Assembly (NCBI GenBank): GCA_035610835.1
Contig: CM069447.1
Location: 25,264,161 to 25,328,160 of the forward strand
Length of the DNA: 64,000 nucleotides
Origin: Ophiura sarsii
Taxonomy: Eukaryota > Echinodermata > Ophiuroidea > Amphilepidida > Ophiuridae
Direction of reading: 5' to 3'
Below are positions 47,860-59,100 of this stretch, piece after piece. Position 1 is the stretch's first letter. Every line of letters starts with the position of its first letter. The notes below the pieces were generated by a model that did not search any database, was not told the DNA's origin, and saw only the letters and a program-made list of their open reading frames with translations. A program made the position numbers and the translations under genes.

Positions 47860-49370
47860 TGTACATTTACAGTGGTCATTTTGGTGACCATCGTGGATTT
47901 AAAGTATGTTATTACAATGCAAATAATATACTGGTTACTAGTGGTCTAATACATACATCCCAATGTTTAACTACAGTCATCAAAAAAGTAACTATACATG
48001 TAATAAATGGGCCTTTAAATCTAACAAATATATCCTACTGACAAGTATTAAACTATAAAGTTGTTGAGAAATTTATCTTCTTTAATATGAAATATTGCGC
48101 GCTAGGATCGGTTGAATATTGAAGAAGTGACAATCCAAAATGTAAGGTAAATTCACAATTTCATTTTCACATTTTACTTTTCAACACGGGGGAGAGTATG
48201 ACAGATAGCGTGTATGTGGCGTATTGATTGATAGACGTTATTCGTTGGCCATTTATATATTTTTTAAAGAGGGAAACATACTCGATGACACGCCAATAAA
48301 CATACAATCTCGTATTTTTACTGCAATATAATGAACTGTGAACTTCTACATTTTCCTAGATAGTGTCGGTTACCAGCAAACATTTTCATTTCAAACTAGT
48401 GGAATAGATAGTTTATACGAAGTTTATTTCACGAATGTAATAAGTTCAAATATTTAACAGCTGAGAAGTATGAAGAATTTTTATGATTAGTGAAAAGTTC
48501 ACCGTATTGAAAAACTACATCACGCTCGTCTCGGCTACATAACTAGCCTCGTTTCCGGAGCACTAATTGCTCAGGGCATGCTCGGTTGGATAGACGGCCC
48601 TCTTTTGACGTAAATTTTGCCAATTACGAATAACGTCTATTGGAACAATACGGCCATCTGTCCGCCTTGTGCCTGCATCCCCAGAATGTACCCGTAGCTG
48701 GGTCCGCGTGTAGAAAAGAAAATTTTGAAATTGAAAATCGGACTTTACCTTACATTTTTTAGTGTCACTTCCTCAATAATCATCCAATCCTAGCGTGCAA
48801 TATCTCATATTAAAGAAGGTATTTCTCAACAACTTTATAATTTTATATTTTAAGGTAGGATATAATGTTTTTAGAGTTAAAAACCCATTTTATTACCTGT
48901 ATAGTTACATCATACATTTAGGGTGATATTATCCCATTTATTTTGCAATTTGACAATTTTTGCAGCCAATTTGAGGGGCCATTTTGGCAACTATTTTGGA
49001 TTTGTGACTATGTTAACAAATCAAAACATACTGAATATGAGAAACTAGTGGTCTAACATGTATACATTCCTTCGTTAAAATGATATTTTCACATACATTT
49101 CGGTTGATATTATACTGTTTTATGGGATTTTGGCCATTCATTTGGCGGCCATTTTGGTTTTAAAGTATGTTAACAAAGCAAAAATACTAGATAAGAGTTT
49201 CTAGAGGTCTAACACATACAGCTCATTGTTAAAACTATACTCAGATCATACATATAGGCGGCCATTTTGGCCGCCATCTTGGATTAAGACGTGTTAACAA
49301 AGCAAAAGTTCGGGATATGAGTGTCTAGTGGTCTAATACATACATCCCACCATTAAAACTCTACTTACCC
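47860..49370 (+). repeat. Degenerate tandem array with GGCCATTTTGG units
   Basis: Units contain GGCCATTTTGG, GGATTTAAAGTATGTTAACA, TCTAGTGGTCTAATACATAC and TTAAAACTATACT in order. Landmarks GTGGTCTAA fall near 47941, 49048, 49204 and 49328, giving spacings of 156 and 124 bases on the right. The first unit is separated from the others by the inverted-repeat element at 47988-48908. Non-coding. Confidence 0.65.
47988..48908. mobile_element. Inverted-repeat element inside the tandem array, about 920 bp
   Basis: Arms of about 150 bases: GTAACTATACATGTAATAAA at the left against the inverse TTTATTACCTGTATAGTTAC at the right, continuing through TATCCTAC, AAAGTTGTTGAGAAA, TAGGAT, GAAGTGACA and ATGTAAGGTAAA. 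The centre has a further inverted pair around GACGTTATTCGTTGG. Superfamily not recognised. Confidence 0.72.
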
Positions 49371-49429
49371 AATACATTTTGATTGCTATATTATGTCCTT
49401 TTATGAGATAAAACGAGCTGCATCAAATC

Positions 49430-50087
49430 ATCTTTTGAATTTGAAAAAAAATTATGATAACAGATAACACTGTAAAAAGAGATTGCATAGGGCCCAACTA
49501 CAATGATTTTATATTTTTATAAGAAGGGCTCATATTTGACCTACCTCCGCAGTGGCTGTCCAAATGAGCAATGGTTTCTCAAAAAATATCATTATTTTGA
49601 CCAAAAATGAGTAAAATTGCCAATTTTTTTTAAAACAGAAAACCGAAATACTTTCAGACGTTTGGTTAATGTCACATTATGAAGTAATGTGTTATAAATA
49701 TTGTCACCAAGAATTAAGTTGATATCTGTACAGTATGCTCTATCCCAACCCATTTGATGCCAGATTGACTGTTTTAAAAAAAAGACGTTTTTTAGGTAAA
49801 TGTCTGATTTTACCCCTCCCCATCACAAGCCTTACACAAGGGAAAAATTGGACATTATAGCGAGCGCCCTCTTGACTCTTTTATCGACGTTCAAACCGTG
49901 TCAGGCCCCTTACACTATATTGTTCGAAAAATCCAACTCAGCGACGTTAATGCATACAATGAATAATCATATCAATGAATATTGAAAAGACAACGTCATT
50001 TGTAAATTCGAAAATGAAAAGTACCAGACCATAGTGGACACGAACGGTCGTAATTGTTTAATCTCCGTTGGTTTAAATGTTACGTTT
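49430..50087. other. No gene seen
   Basis: AT-rich sequence between the tandem array and the 3-kb inverted-repeat unit. No recognisable coding sequence. Confidence 0.4.
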
Positions 50088-51339
50088 GTGTGTTTGTTTG
50101 TTTTGGTGGTCGGTACGTACGGACACGTACGGACACACGCTTGGGTCCTGAAGGTCTAAAAAACCTAAATAAGCATGCTGGCTGAATGAAAAGAAAGTTA
50201 GAAAATATGGAAAAAAAGAATGAAGTAAAAAGAGCTACTCCCAACATATTAAAATAAAAGTTAACAATTTGCTGTCACTGTCAGCCTTCTAACATGAGAA
50301 AAGAATAATCTTCATGGATTTATATTATAATATGACCCAGGTGCAACATAAAAGGAGGCCACTTTGCGCTAATATAATCATAAATACTGGAAATTAAAAA
50401 AAAAGGAAAATGTTTTGTCACAATCTATTTTAAAGACCTCGAGCTTTGGACAACACTGACCTCTTTGCCTATAAAAATATCGGAATGCGGCAATTCAAAA
50501 TGTTTTTCTCGAAAATTGAAACAGCAACAGTTGAACCATCGGTTATTTAAACATTAAACATAAAGCCAAAAGTTTGACTAATTATATTCAAACAAGTTGA
50601 AAAATATTGATGAAAATGTCCGACTTTCATAGCTAGTTGCATCATCATGATCATTCCTTGTTGATCAAGTCAATGAATCTATCTGACCGGTGTTATGTTA
50701 CATGTTGAGAGAATCACTAGAGGCGCACACGATTTTAGAACATAATCGACGCTATACCTGACAATTTTACTTTTTTTTAAAGGAAATGTGACTGTTTCTG
50801 GAAATGTAAACATGATATCGAAAATAAAAAACCTTTCTATTGGAAGCCAAGCATTTTTTCTTCTTTTCATAATCGTTTCAATTTTTCAAAACGTCTAATT
50901 GTGTGTGAAGTTATGTAAACAAAGGTAATGTAATTTTAGGGGGGACTTACTTTTTCCGACCCCTTTATGTCCGGCATCGTCTGAATATCGAAAAGGCCCT
51001 CTGGAGAGTCGAAGGGACTCTATTTTTTTCTACGCATGCGTCCGATCGCTTTGGATTTGTCCACCAAAATCGTGGACAAATTCCTATTGAGTAGGGGCTG
51101 CAATGAAAGTGACACCAACTTCTTGTAATGCGCTTATCAAACGTAGATCTGATCCCCGGGCTCCGACCAGTTTGGGGGTTGAAAAGCTCAATCAGGAAAA
51201 GTTCACGGAAAAGGTTCAGCCGCGAGTCATTCTTTGACGGTTTGGTATAGCCAGTGACATATATGGCATTTGATTTTGACTTAAGCAGGACGACAATGCA
51301 TTGATTGATACACATCTAGAAATTGATGTGATGATAAAT

Positions 51340-51665
51340 GTCACCGTGAGGTGCTTACGCCGGACTTTAATCGAGAGTGACCCACGCCGCAATGCGGTCA
51401 CACTGCCATCTAGACTTAGATCCATGAAAAATACTGGTAAATTCAAGCGTGCACTAAAGACACATATCTTTGATTTGTAGACTATCTGTGATTTTATACT
51501 GTATTATTGACATATCATTTTATACCTGTATGTTTGTTTTACAATCGGTTCTGGTATTGTATATATCTTACCAGTTTTATCCTTTTTCTGCCAGTGTGTA
51601 CTTTTAAATTGTAGTTTTTAATTTGTTGATTTTTGAATTGTTGTTTTAAATTATAAAGCGCTTTG
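51340..51665 (+). pseudogene. 3' end of a CR1/L2-group non-LTR retrotransposon
   Basis: Reads LPSRLRSMKNTGKFKRALKT then HIFDL and a stop at about 51480, the classic C-terminus of CR1/L2-group ORF2, followed by a T-rich 3'UTR ending near TTATAAAGCGCTTTGGGG. Everything upstream of about 51340 is missing. The frame before LPSRL has lost the usual hydrophobic WN motif. Confidence 0.62.
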
Positions 51666-51692
51666 GGGTTTTTACGAACTTGACTTATTTAC

Positions 51693-52140
51693 TTAGGGCG
51701 GATGATTTTTCCGAACCACAATGCCTTTCCAGATCTTCCTTTCCAAAATAGCTGTCTTGATTTCTTCCACCTGCAGTCCTGTATCACGTTTTAGTATGTC
51801 AATGTAGGTCAGGGCTGGTCTACCACGCTTTCTTACTCCGTGCTTTGGAATCCAATGTATGAGTTTATGTACAAGCTCCTTGGAACCCTTGAAGCAGTGT
51901 CCAGCAAATCTTGCTCTGCGTTCTCTGATCTTGTCCGAGACTTTTGGCATGTCCCCATACCGATCCTTATTTGTCACATGCTGATTCCAGTTGATGTTGA
52001 ACACAGATCTTACCATCCTAGTATAGCATCCATCCAGTTGTTTACCAAGCTTTCGGATGACTGTCCATGCCTCACATCCATAAAGGAGGACTGATTATAC
52101 TGTAGCTATGAACAGTCTTTCTTTGAGCTTTCTGGTTTTT
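51693..52140 (-). pseudogene. RTE-like non-LTR ORF2 C-terminus with in-frame stop
   Basis: The minus strand reads LLYGCEAWTVIRKLGKQLDG, CYTRMVRSVFNINW, TNKDRYGDMPKVSDKIRERR, ARFAGHC, HGVRKRGRPALTYIDILKRD, TGLQVEEIKTAILERKIWKG. Same lineage as 12873-13400. An in-frame TAA lies at 52095-52097 just before LLYG. The 5' part is missing. Confidence 0.78.
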
Positions 52141-53577
52141 ACGAAAAGCGTTTCTTAAATGCAGCTTCGTAATAGTAGTAGTTGTTTCACTTTTTGTTAA
52201 AATTGAGTGTATTGTTAATGTTCCGTGTTCAATTGGGTGACGCCGCTGGAGCACTTATCTGGTCGGCCCGGCCTGTGGGCCTAAATGAGACGCCGTGCAT
52301 ATGCTATAACCATCTAATGATTGGAATCGTCGTATAAAGTATTATGAGGAAAATGCGTACATATCTTCAAAGATAAAACATCACTGTTGCTGATATTTTG
52401 TTCGACGCATCGGCCAAGTGGCGCCGGAGCCTACCATCGGACCGGGCTTTCAGTTGACCTACGCATAGGAGCATCGTCGAAGCGAGAATGTCCCCTGTAA
52501 CCTTTTTTCCAGATCTTATGGCACTGAAAATAAAATCTTGGTTCATTATAGTGGGAATCCACTTACTCATGCGTGCCCGTAACAAAAGATTTTCGCTCCC
52601 ATATTATTCGTTGTTCAGATCAAGTCAATGTACGACCTTCAACAAGTCAATCCTTTGAATACAAGCGTTACTCTGTTAACAGAATGACGTGCTATACATT
52701 GGCGGGTTAATTTCAAACGAGTATCCATCAACATGTGTGTTGCACAGAGTAAGATATCTGTGGTGTTGGTCTTGTTAAATTCTGAACCAACTTTAGCTCT
52801 CCAATGGCCGATACGTGGATTACCTCTAATCACCCTTCAGATGGACAAGACTTGGTCGCGTCTATCAATAGTTGTCTGATTCCCTTTTCCACACAGCCAG
52901 TGGCATAAATGAGATTGGATCAAGACTATTATTTTCTCATGTCTGAAGGCTGACAGCAAAATTGTTAACTTTATTTGTTGGGAATGGCTGTTTTAATAAT
53001 AATTCAACCAGCATGCTTATATAGGCTTTTTAAGCCTGGCCCGAGCAATTTGCTTAAGTCTGGTCCCTTCAGGACCCAAGCGTGTGTCTGTACGGACCGA
53101 CCGTGTAAACAAACAAACAAACATATATTTCGACATGAATATTACGTCTCCCAATTTGTTTATTAAAGCTAGCTAAATTTGCAACAAGAATTAACTTTCT
53201 TGAAATGAAGTTGTACCAAAGATTTTCTAGAAATTTATCGGTTGTACAGATTTCCAAAAGAGCAAATTGGTAATCATGGTAAATATAACATTAGTAACGG
53301 TCTCGTTTCTCATGTTGTACAATTGGCTATGTCCTGTTTTGGAAATGTGTTTACTTCGTGTATACAAATAGCTTACAATTGTATATTAGCTTACTTTCAG
53401 GAACAGGTAGCAACCACCACGGAATTATGCACAAGAAGCCATTTGGTATCAAATATTTTTATGTTTAGAAATATCCTGCAACTGCATAATTGGTGGGATA
53501 ATTGGGGACCAATTGCATGTTACGAGTAAAATATGCATAATATAATGGCTTGTCTTCGAAAGGGGTGACATATCGAT

Positions 53578-54455
53578 AGTTCGACGGATCTATAGTCCGA
53601 CGGTTCTATGTCCGACGGTTCTATGTCCGACGGTTCTATGTCCGACGGTTCTATAGTCCGCAAAAAATACGGTTCTATAGTACGAAGATTCTATAGTCCG
53701 AAAATAATTAAGGTTCTATAGTGCGAAGGTTCTATAGTCCGAACATAAAAAAGGTTCTATAATCCGAACATGAAAAAAGGGTTTTCGAATACCATGATCA
53801 TGTTCTAGAATCCGATTATTGAAAATTAAAAAGGTTCGGTAATCAGAATACTTAAAAATGTTCTTTAGTCCAGATATTGAAAAGCTTCTTTAATCCGAAT
53901 TTAAAAAATGTTCTTTAGTCCGATTCTTTAAACGGTTTTTTTTATTCCAAATGGGTAAAAAGGTCCTCTAATCCGATAATTTATTTTGAATTTTAATTCA
54001 CTTAATACTAACACTTTCCGATTCGATTATTATTTTATATAGCGTCTTTATAAAAGAGGCAATGTTTCCAAAATGAGCTATCCCGTTATCTCTAGAGGGC
54101 GCACTGCAAACGGTACGCTATTTCAAATTTCAGATTATAGAATATTTGTTTCTGATTCGGATTTAAAGAATAATGAAACCCTTTCAATAGAACCTTTTGA
54201 AAATTAGGACTATAGAACCTTTTTTAATTCGGACTAGAGAACCCTTTTTTAACTTTCGGATTAGAGAAATCTTTTCCAGTTTTCGGACTATAGATCCTTT
54301 TAGAATATTCGGATTAAAGAACCTTTGGAATATTCGTACTATAGAACCTTTTCTATTTTCAGACTAGAGAACCTTTTTGACCATTAACAAAAATCGGATC
54401 ATAGAACCTATTTCAATTTCGGACTATAGAACCGTCGGACTTTAGAACCTTTTTA
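53578..54455. repeat. Large palindromic array of a GGTTCTATAGTCCGAA motif
   Basis: From about 53578 the motif GGTTCTATAGTCCGA (or close variants) repeats about a dozen times in one orientation to about 53970. From about 54165 to 54455 the reverse complement TCGGACTATAGAACC repeats about ten times. The outermost copies are nearly exact and the inner copies are diverged. The central about 190 bases contain unrelated, slightly GC-richer sequence. It does not code. It resembles the terminal repeats of a foldback element; the superfamily is unknown to me. Confidence 0.85.
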
Positions 54456-56195
54456 TGGTGTGCTTTCTGTTCTCCGCCCAACGCCAAAGCATATAAGTCG
54501 AACTGATGGACTTGACCTTTCGGAAATGTTTAATAAAATAAAAAGAAAATTAAGTATGTGTATCATATATAATAAAAACAGCTTTGTTTTAAAGTACTCT
54601 TTGTTGTCTTTGTATGATTATCAGCATTGATACATTTCATATTAAACCTAATTTCGGATTGGCCAATACTTGATTATCCATACACGCTAATCCAACAGCT
54701 ACTTGCTTTTATGGCCTTGACTATTTCGACTTAGTAGTACAGGCCTTTATGACGGAACCTATGTTCAGGCTTGCGTGTCAGCACACGGTCACCTAAAGTA
54801 ACTTACACCATTATGCTTAAAACCCTCGACTTCACACTGCTGAATGGCTGAATGGCATTTTAAGTTTCTTGTAGCGCGGATTTCAAAACATTGGTCCCTT
54901 AGCTTGAGCATGTCCTTGAAGATTGCTTCTATTGTTTGCGTGCATGGCTGGACAGATATTAATATACTTTTGCCAAGTCTGTGCACGGTTGTGCAGTTGT
55001 ATGAAATACATTGTTATTGTAAGAAAATGTTGCCAAATTACTGTATCCAAAGTTTTGATTAATATTACAGAAAAAGAAAAATGAAATTGAGAAATGTGGC
55101 TTGGCTATTTTATTAAGTATGTTTTAAGGAATAATTTGATTTACGCGCGTAAATGATTTTACACAGCAAACATGTTAACGAATGGTTTAACAGATTTGTG
55201 TGGCTAACTATAAACATATTTCTCTGTGATTATAGTGTTTATTGCATGTTTAATTCATGAGAATAATGCAAAAACGCCATTTGTGGTTTTTAAAAATATA
55301 CCAAATGTTTGGAAGAAAATATAAATACTAAAGGGATATTTAATTATCTGCTCATCAGACCATTGTTTTGAACACATCTTTACCTTTAATTTGATACCTT
55401 GCAAGTCTGATTTGGATACAAAGCACTACTTAATAATTCAACGAGTTTGGTCATTAATTAAGCTTAATAAAGACAGATTTGGGCTTGTTTCAAAAATTAA
55501 AGATAAATGTGATTTTGTTCTCAGACAGATTTGTTTAATGACGGGAACTTCATATCCTGTGAATTTAGTGTTAATAGCATGTATAGTGTTTGCTGGATGT
55601 ATTTCTTTATAATATGCTAATTATATGCAAATAAGGTCAAACCATTTTTGTCTTCTATGACATTGAATCACCAAGTTGTATTCTATAATATAATACTGTC
55701 TTCTTGTATTAAAATACATAATTTTACTTTTTGAATTAGAGCGTAATTTCAATAACATGCACTTTTGGTAATTCATGCTCTGTTGCACTGTAGACCACAT
55801 ACACAATGAACTCCTTTGGACGGGCTCCCGCTAGTAAATAAATATGAGTGATTGAATGTTTCCCGTCATTACTCCATTTCCCATACAATATATGAGTAAA
55901 TAATGCAGGCCAATATTCTGACCTGAAATTGAATGCTTCCCTTCATTACCCCAAGCTATATTCCATGGTTTATTTTTAAGAAATCACACTGTCAAACCCC
56001 GCATCTGACACCATGTTACGTGATATATTCACCAATCACCATACCATTTTTTCTTCTAATCAGAAACCGCATTAGTTCATACCTTGCGGCTCTCCAATGG
56101 GTTACACCTCATTTTTTCATTAACATCCCTACTTCTCAAACAACATTATATTCATTACGACCTGTGTTCGGTATGATTCGTACATTTAGGGCAAA
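54456..56195. other. 3' flank of METTL27-like copy B; no other gene seen
   Basis: AT-rich. AATAAA on the minus strand at 55969-55974 (TTTATT on the plus strand) is a plausible polyadenylation signal for copy B. Short frames here have no recognisable homology. Confidence 0.45.
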
Positions 56196-59100
56196 CTAAT
56201 GTTGACCCACTGTTGCTATGTAAATTGTGCCGTTTTCACCCGCCTTCTCGTCTAGATGTGGAGCGAAGTATGGTGCAGTCTGCTCGGTTAAATTAACCCA
56301 TCTCCCATCAGCAATGAACGATTGAGAAAGATTAAGCACACTGTTTGTTCCATATTCAGGGTAATATGTTTGGGTATGTTCTGTCATATTAAACGCGACT
56401 ATTCCTCCTGTGAGAGAATAAGATACAACACAATGAGAAGGGAAAAGAGGGAGATGGGTTTTTGGGTTTTTGGGTTTTTGGGTTTTTGAGTTTTAGGGTT
56501 TTTGGGTTTTTGGGTTTTTGGTTTTTTTGGGTTTTTGGGTTTTTGGGTTTTTGGGTTTTTGGGTTTTTGGGTTTTTGGGTTTTTGGGTTTTGGGTTTTGG
56601 GTTTTGGGTTTTGGGTTTTGGGTTTTGGGTTTTGGGTTTTGGGTTTTGGGGTTTGTTTTTTGGGGTTTTGGGGTTTTGGTTTTGGGTTTGGGTTTGGGTT
56701 TTGGGTTTGGTCATGGTCATGGTTAGGGGTAGGGTAGGGTGGGTTAGGGTAGGGTAGGGGTAAAGATGGGTAGGTTAGGGTGAGGTGGGGTAAGAATGGG
56801 TGGGGTTCTCACTTGCCCTTTTTTCCGGTACCAAAAGTAAAATGAGATGTACTTGTTGTGGTAACCAAAATGGGGAACAAAATCTTCAATAAAATGTTAA
56901 AAAATGAACTTTTCAACAACAAAAAATGAAATTAAAAAAAAATAATGAAAACATTTCAACAACAAAAAAGAAGAAAAAAAGAAAAAAGGTTTTTGAGTCG
57001 GAATGATTAAGAGGGTCGGGCGGACGAGGACAATCAAACAATTTTACTTTTTTGGCCTTAGGGTTCGGGTTCGGGTTCGGGTTAGGATTAGGGTTATGGT
57101 TATGGTTATGGTTACAGTTATGGTTAAGGTTAGGATTAGGTAGAGTTACCGTTAGGATTAGGTAGAGTTACCGTTAGGATTAGGTAGAGCTACCGCTAAT
57201 TTCCGTTTGTTTATGCTTCGGACTTAAAAACGATTCGGTTTCACCAAAGATGAGCTCAGTGTTGTATATAGTGGATATGTCAGACCAATTCTTGAGTGCG
57301 CCGATGTGGTATGGCACTCGAGTATTTCAGCTACTCAGTCTCAACAAATAGAATCAACTTTAAAAAGGGCATGCAGAATAATCCTTGGCTGTAATTATAC
57401 TTCTTACGATGATGCTTTAAACATTTGCAAATTTGACACCCTCTCTGGTAGTCGTAAAGGGCACTGTCTTAGGTTTTCCGAATGGCTTTCCAAATCAAAT
57501 CGCACCAGTTCTCTAATACCGCCTACCAGAGGGAAGTGTCACGGGCGGTTTTACGCAATAATAGTCAGCTTTCTCAGTTGCCAGCCAGGACTAATAGGTT
57601 CAAAAACTGTCCTGTGCCCTATGTTATGCAGCTTTTTAAATAAATAGGCCCAGGATTTTTATGCACCCACTTCTATTTTTATAATAGTATTTGCTATGTA
57701 CATAATGTAATTTGATCTTTCTAATGTTTTTTTATCTATATGTGCAATATTCTCTTTGTTACCTTGCCTTGTTTTTCAAAGTATCTTATCATGTAAGTTG
57801 GCCTTAGGGCCACGACTGTGAAATATTAATGAAATCAATCAATCAATCAGGGTAGAGTTAGCTTTAGGGTTAGGTATAGGTTTATATTTAGGTTTAGGGT
57901 TAGGGTAGGATTTGGGTTAGGGTTAGAGTTAGAGTTAGGATTAGGTAGGAATAGCGTTATAGCAGCGTTATGGTAGGGTTTGGATTAGGGTTAGGGTTAT
58001 GGTTAGGGTTACAGTTATGGTTAAGGTTAGTGTTAGAGTTATGGTTAAGGTTAGGATTATGTAGATTTACCGTTAGGGTAGAGTTACCGTTAGGATAGAG
58101 TTAGCGTTAGTGTTTGGGTTAGGGTTAGGGTTAGGGTTACAGTTATGGTTAAGGTTAGTATTGCAGTTATGGTTAAGGTTAGTATTAGGTAGAGTTACCG
58201 TTAGGGTAGAGTTACCGTTGGGGTAGAGTTAGCGTTAGACTAAGGTTTAGGTTTAGGTTTAGATTAAGGTTTAGGGTTATGGTAAGGGTTAGGGTTAGGG
58301 TAGGATTTGGGTTAGGGTTAGAGTTAGAGTTAAGGTTAAGATTAGGTAGGAATAGCGTTAGAGTAGCGTTGTGGTAGGGTTTAGATTAGAGTTAGGGTTA
58401 TGGTTAGGGTTGCAGTTATGGTTAAGGTTAGTGTTACAGTTATGGTTAAGGTTAGGATTAGGTAGAGTTACCGTTAGGGTAGAGTTAGCGTTAGGGTTAG
58501 GGATAAAGGTAATACTAATTATCCTTCGTTTCATAAAGGTTTAAAATCATTTAAAAAACATTAAATTTATAAACCAATAATAGAAATATCGAAATTGTAA
58601 ATTAATAATATGTTTGAAATAATTAAATGAGGGCGCTATACTGGCATGTGAAGAATGTTGAACATGTGACATGCATTGTCGTTCAATTGATATTGTTAGT
58701 TCGTGACACTGCTTTGCCAATCATGTTACGTGCATTGCTGATCAGGTACCAAGGACCATCGTTAGGGCTAGGGTTAGGGTTAGGGTTAGGGTTAGGGTTA
58801 GGGTTAGGGTTAGGGTTACAGTTATGGTTAAGGTCGGTGTTACAGTTATGGTTACGGTTAGGATTAGGTAGAGTTACCGTTAGGGTATATTTAGAGTTAC
58901 CGTTATGGTAGAGTTAGCGTTAGAGTTAGGTTTAGGTTTAGATTTAGGTTTAGGGTTAGGGTTAAGGTTATAGGGTTAGGGATAGGGATAGAGCTAAAAA
59001 CAAATTATTCATAAACCTAGTGATTAAAATTACCTCGTTTAGCCATTCGTGTCAGTTCTTGTAAATCATTTGGAGCAAGATGGCCCACCATCATCCCTCC

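Larger units (their letters stand above)
50088..53123. mobile_element. 3-kb unit bounded by long inverted repeats
   Basis: The left arm (about 50088-50340) with GGACACACGCTTGGGTCCTG, AAGCATGCTGG, GTTAACAATTTGCTGTCA and CAGCCTTC is mirrored by the right arm (about 52890-53123) with CAGGACCCAAGCGTGTGTC, CCAGCATGCTTAT and GACAGCAAAATTGTTAAC. Arms are diverged (perhaps 80% alike by eye). Inside lie two unrelated retrotransposon fragments. No transposase frame was recognised and target duplication is unclear. Confidence 0.6.

Noticed and set aside
53578..54455. CRISPR-like regular repeats
   Set aside because: The repeats are degenerate, lack uniform unique spacers and switch orientation halfway; the genome is an animal's.
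56462..56757. Phenylalanine/glycine/tryptophan-rich frames and their lysine/proline/threonine antisense
   Set aside because: Produced by the TTTTGGG repeat within an intron.
58627..58911. Frame with repeated LGLG
   Set aside because: Translation of TTAGGG repeats.
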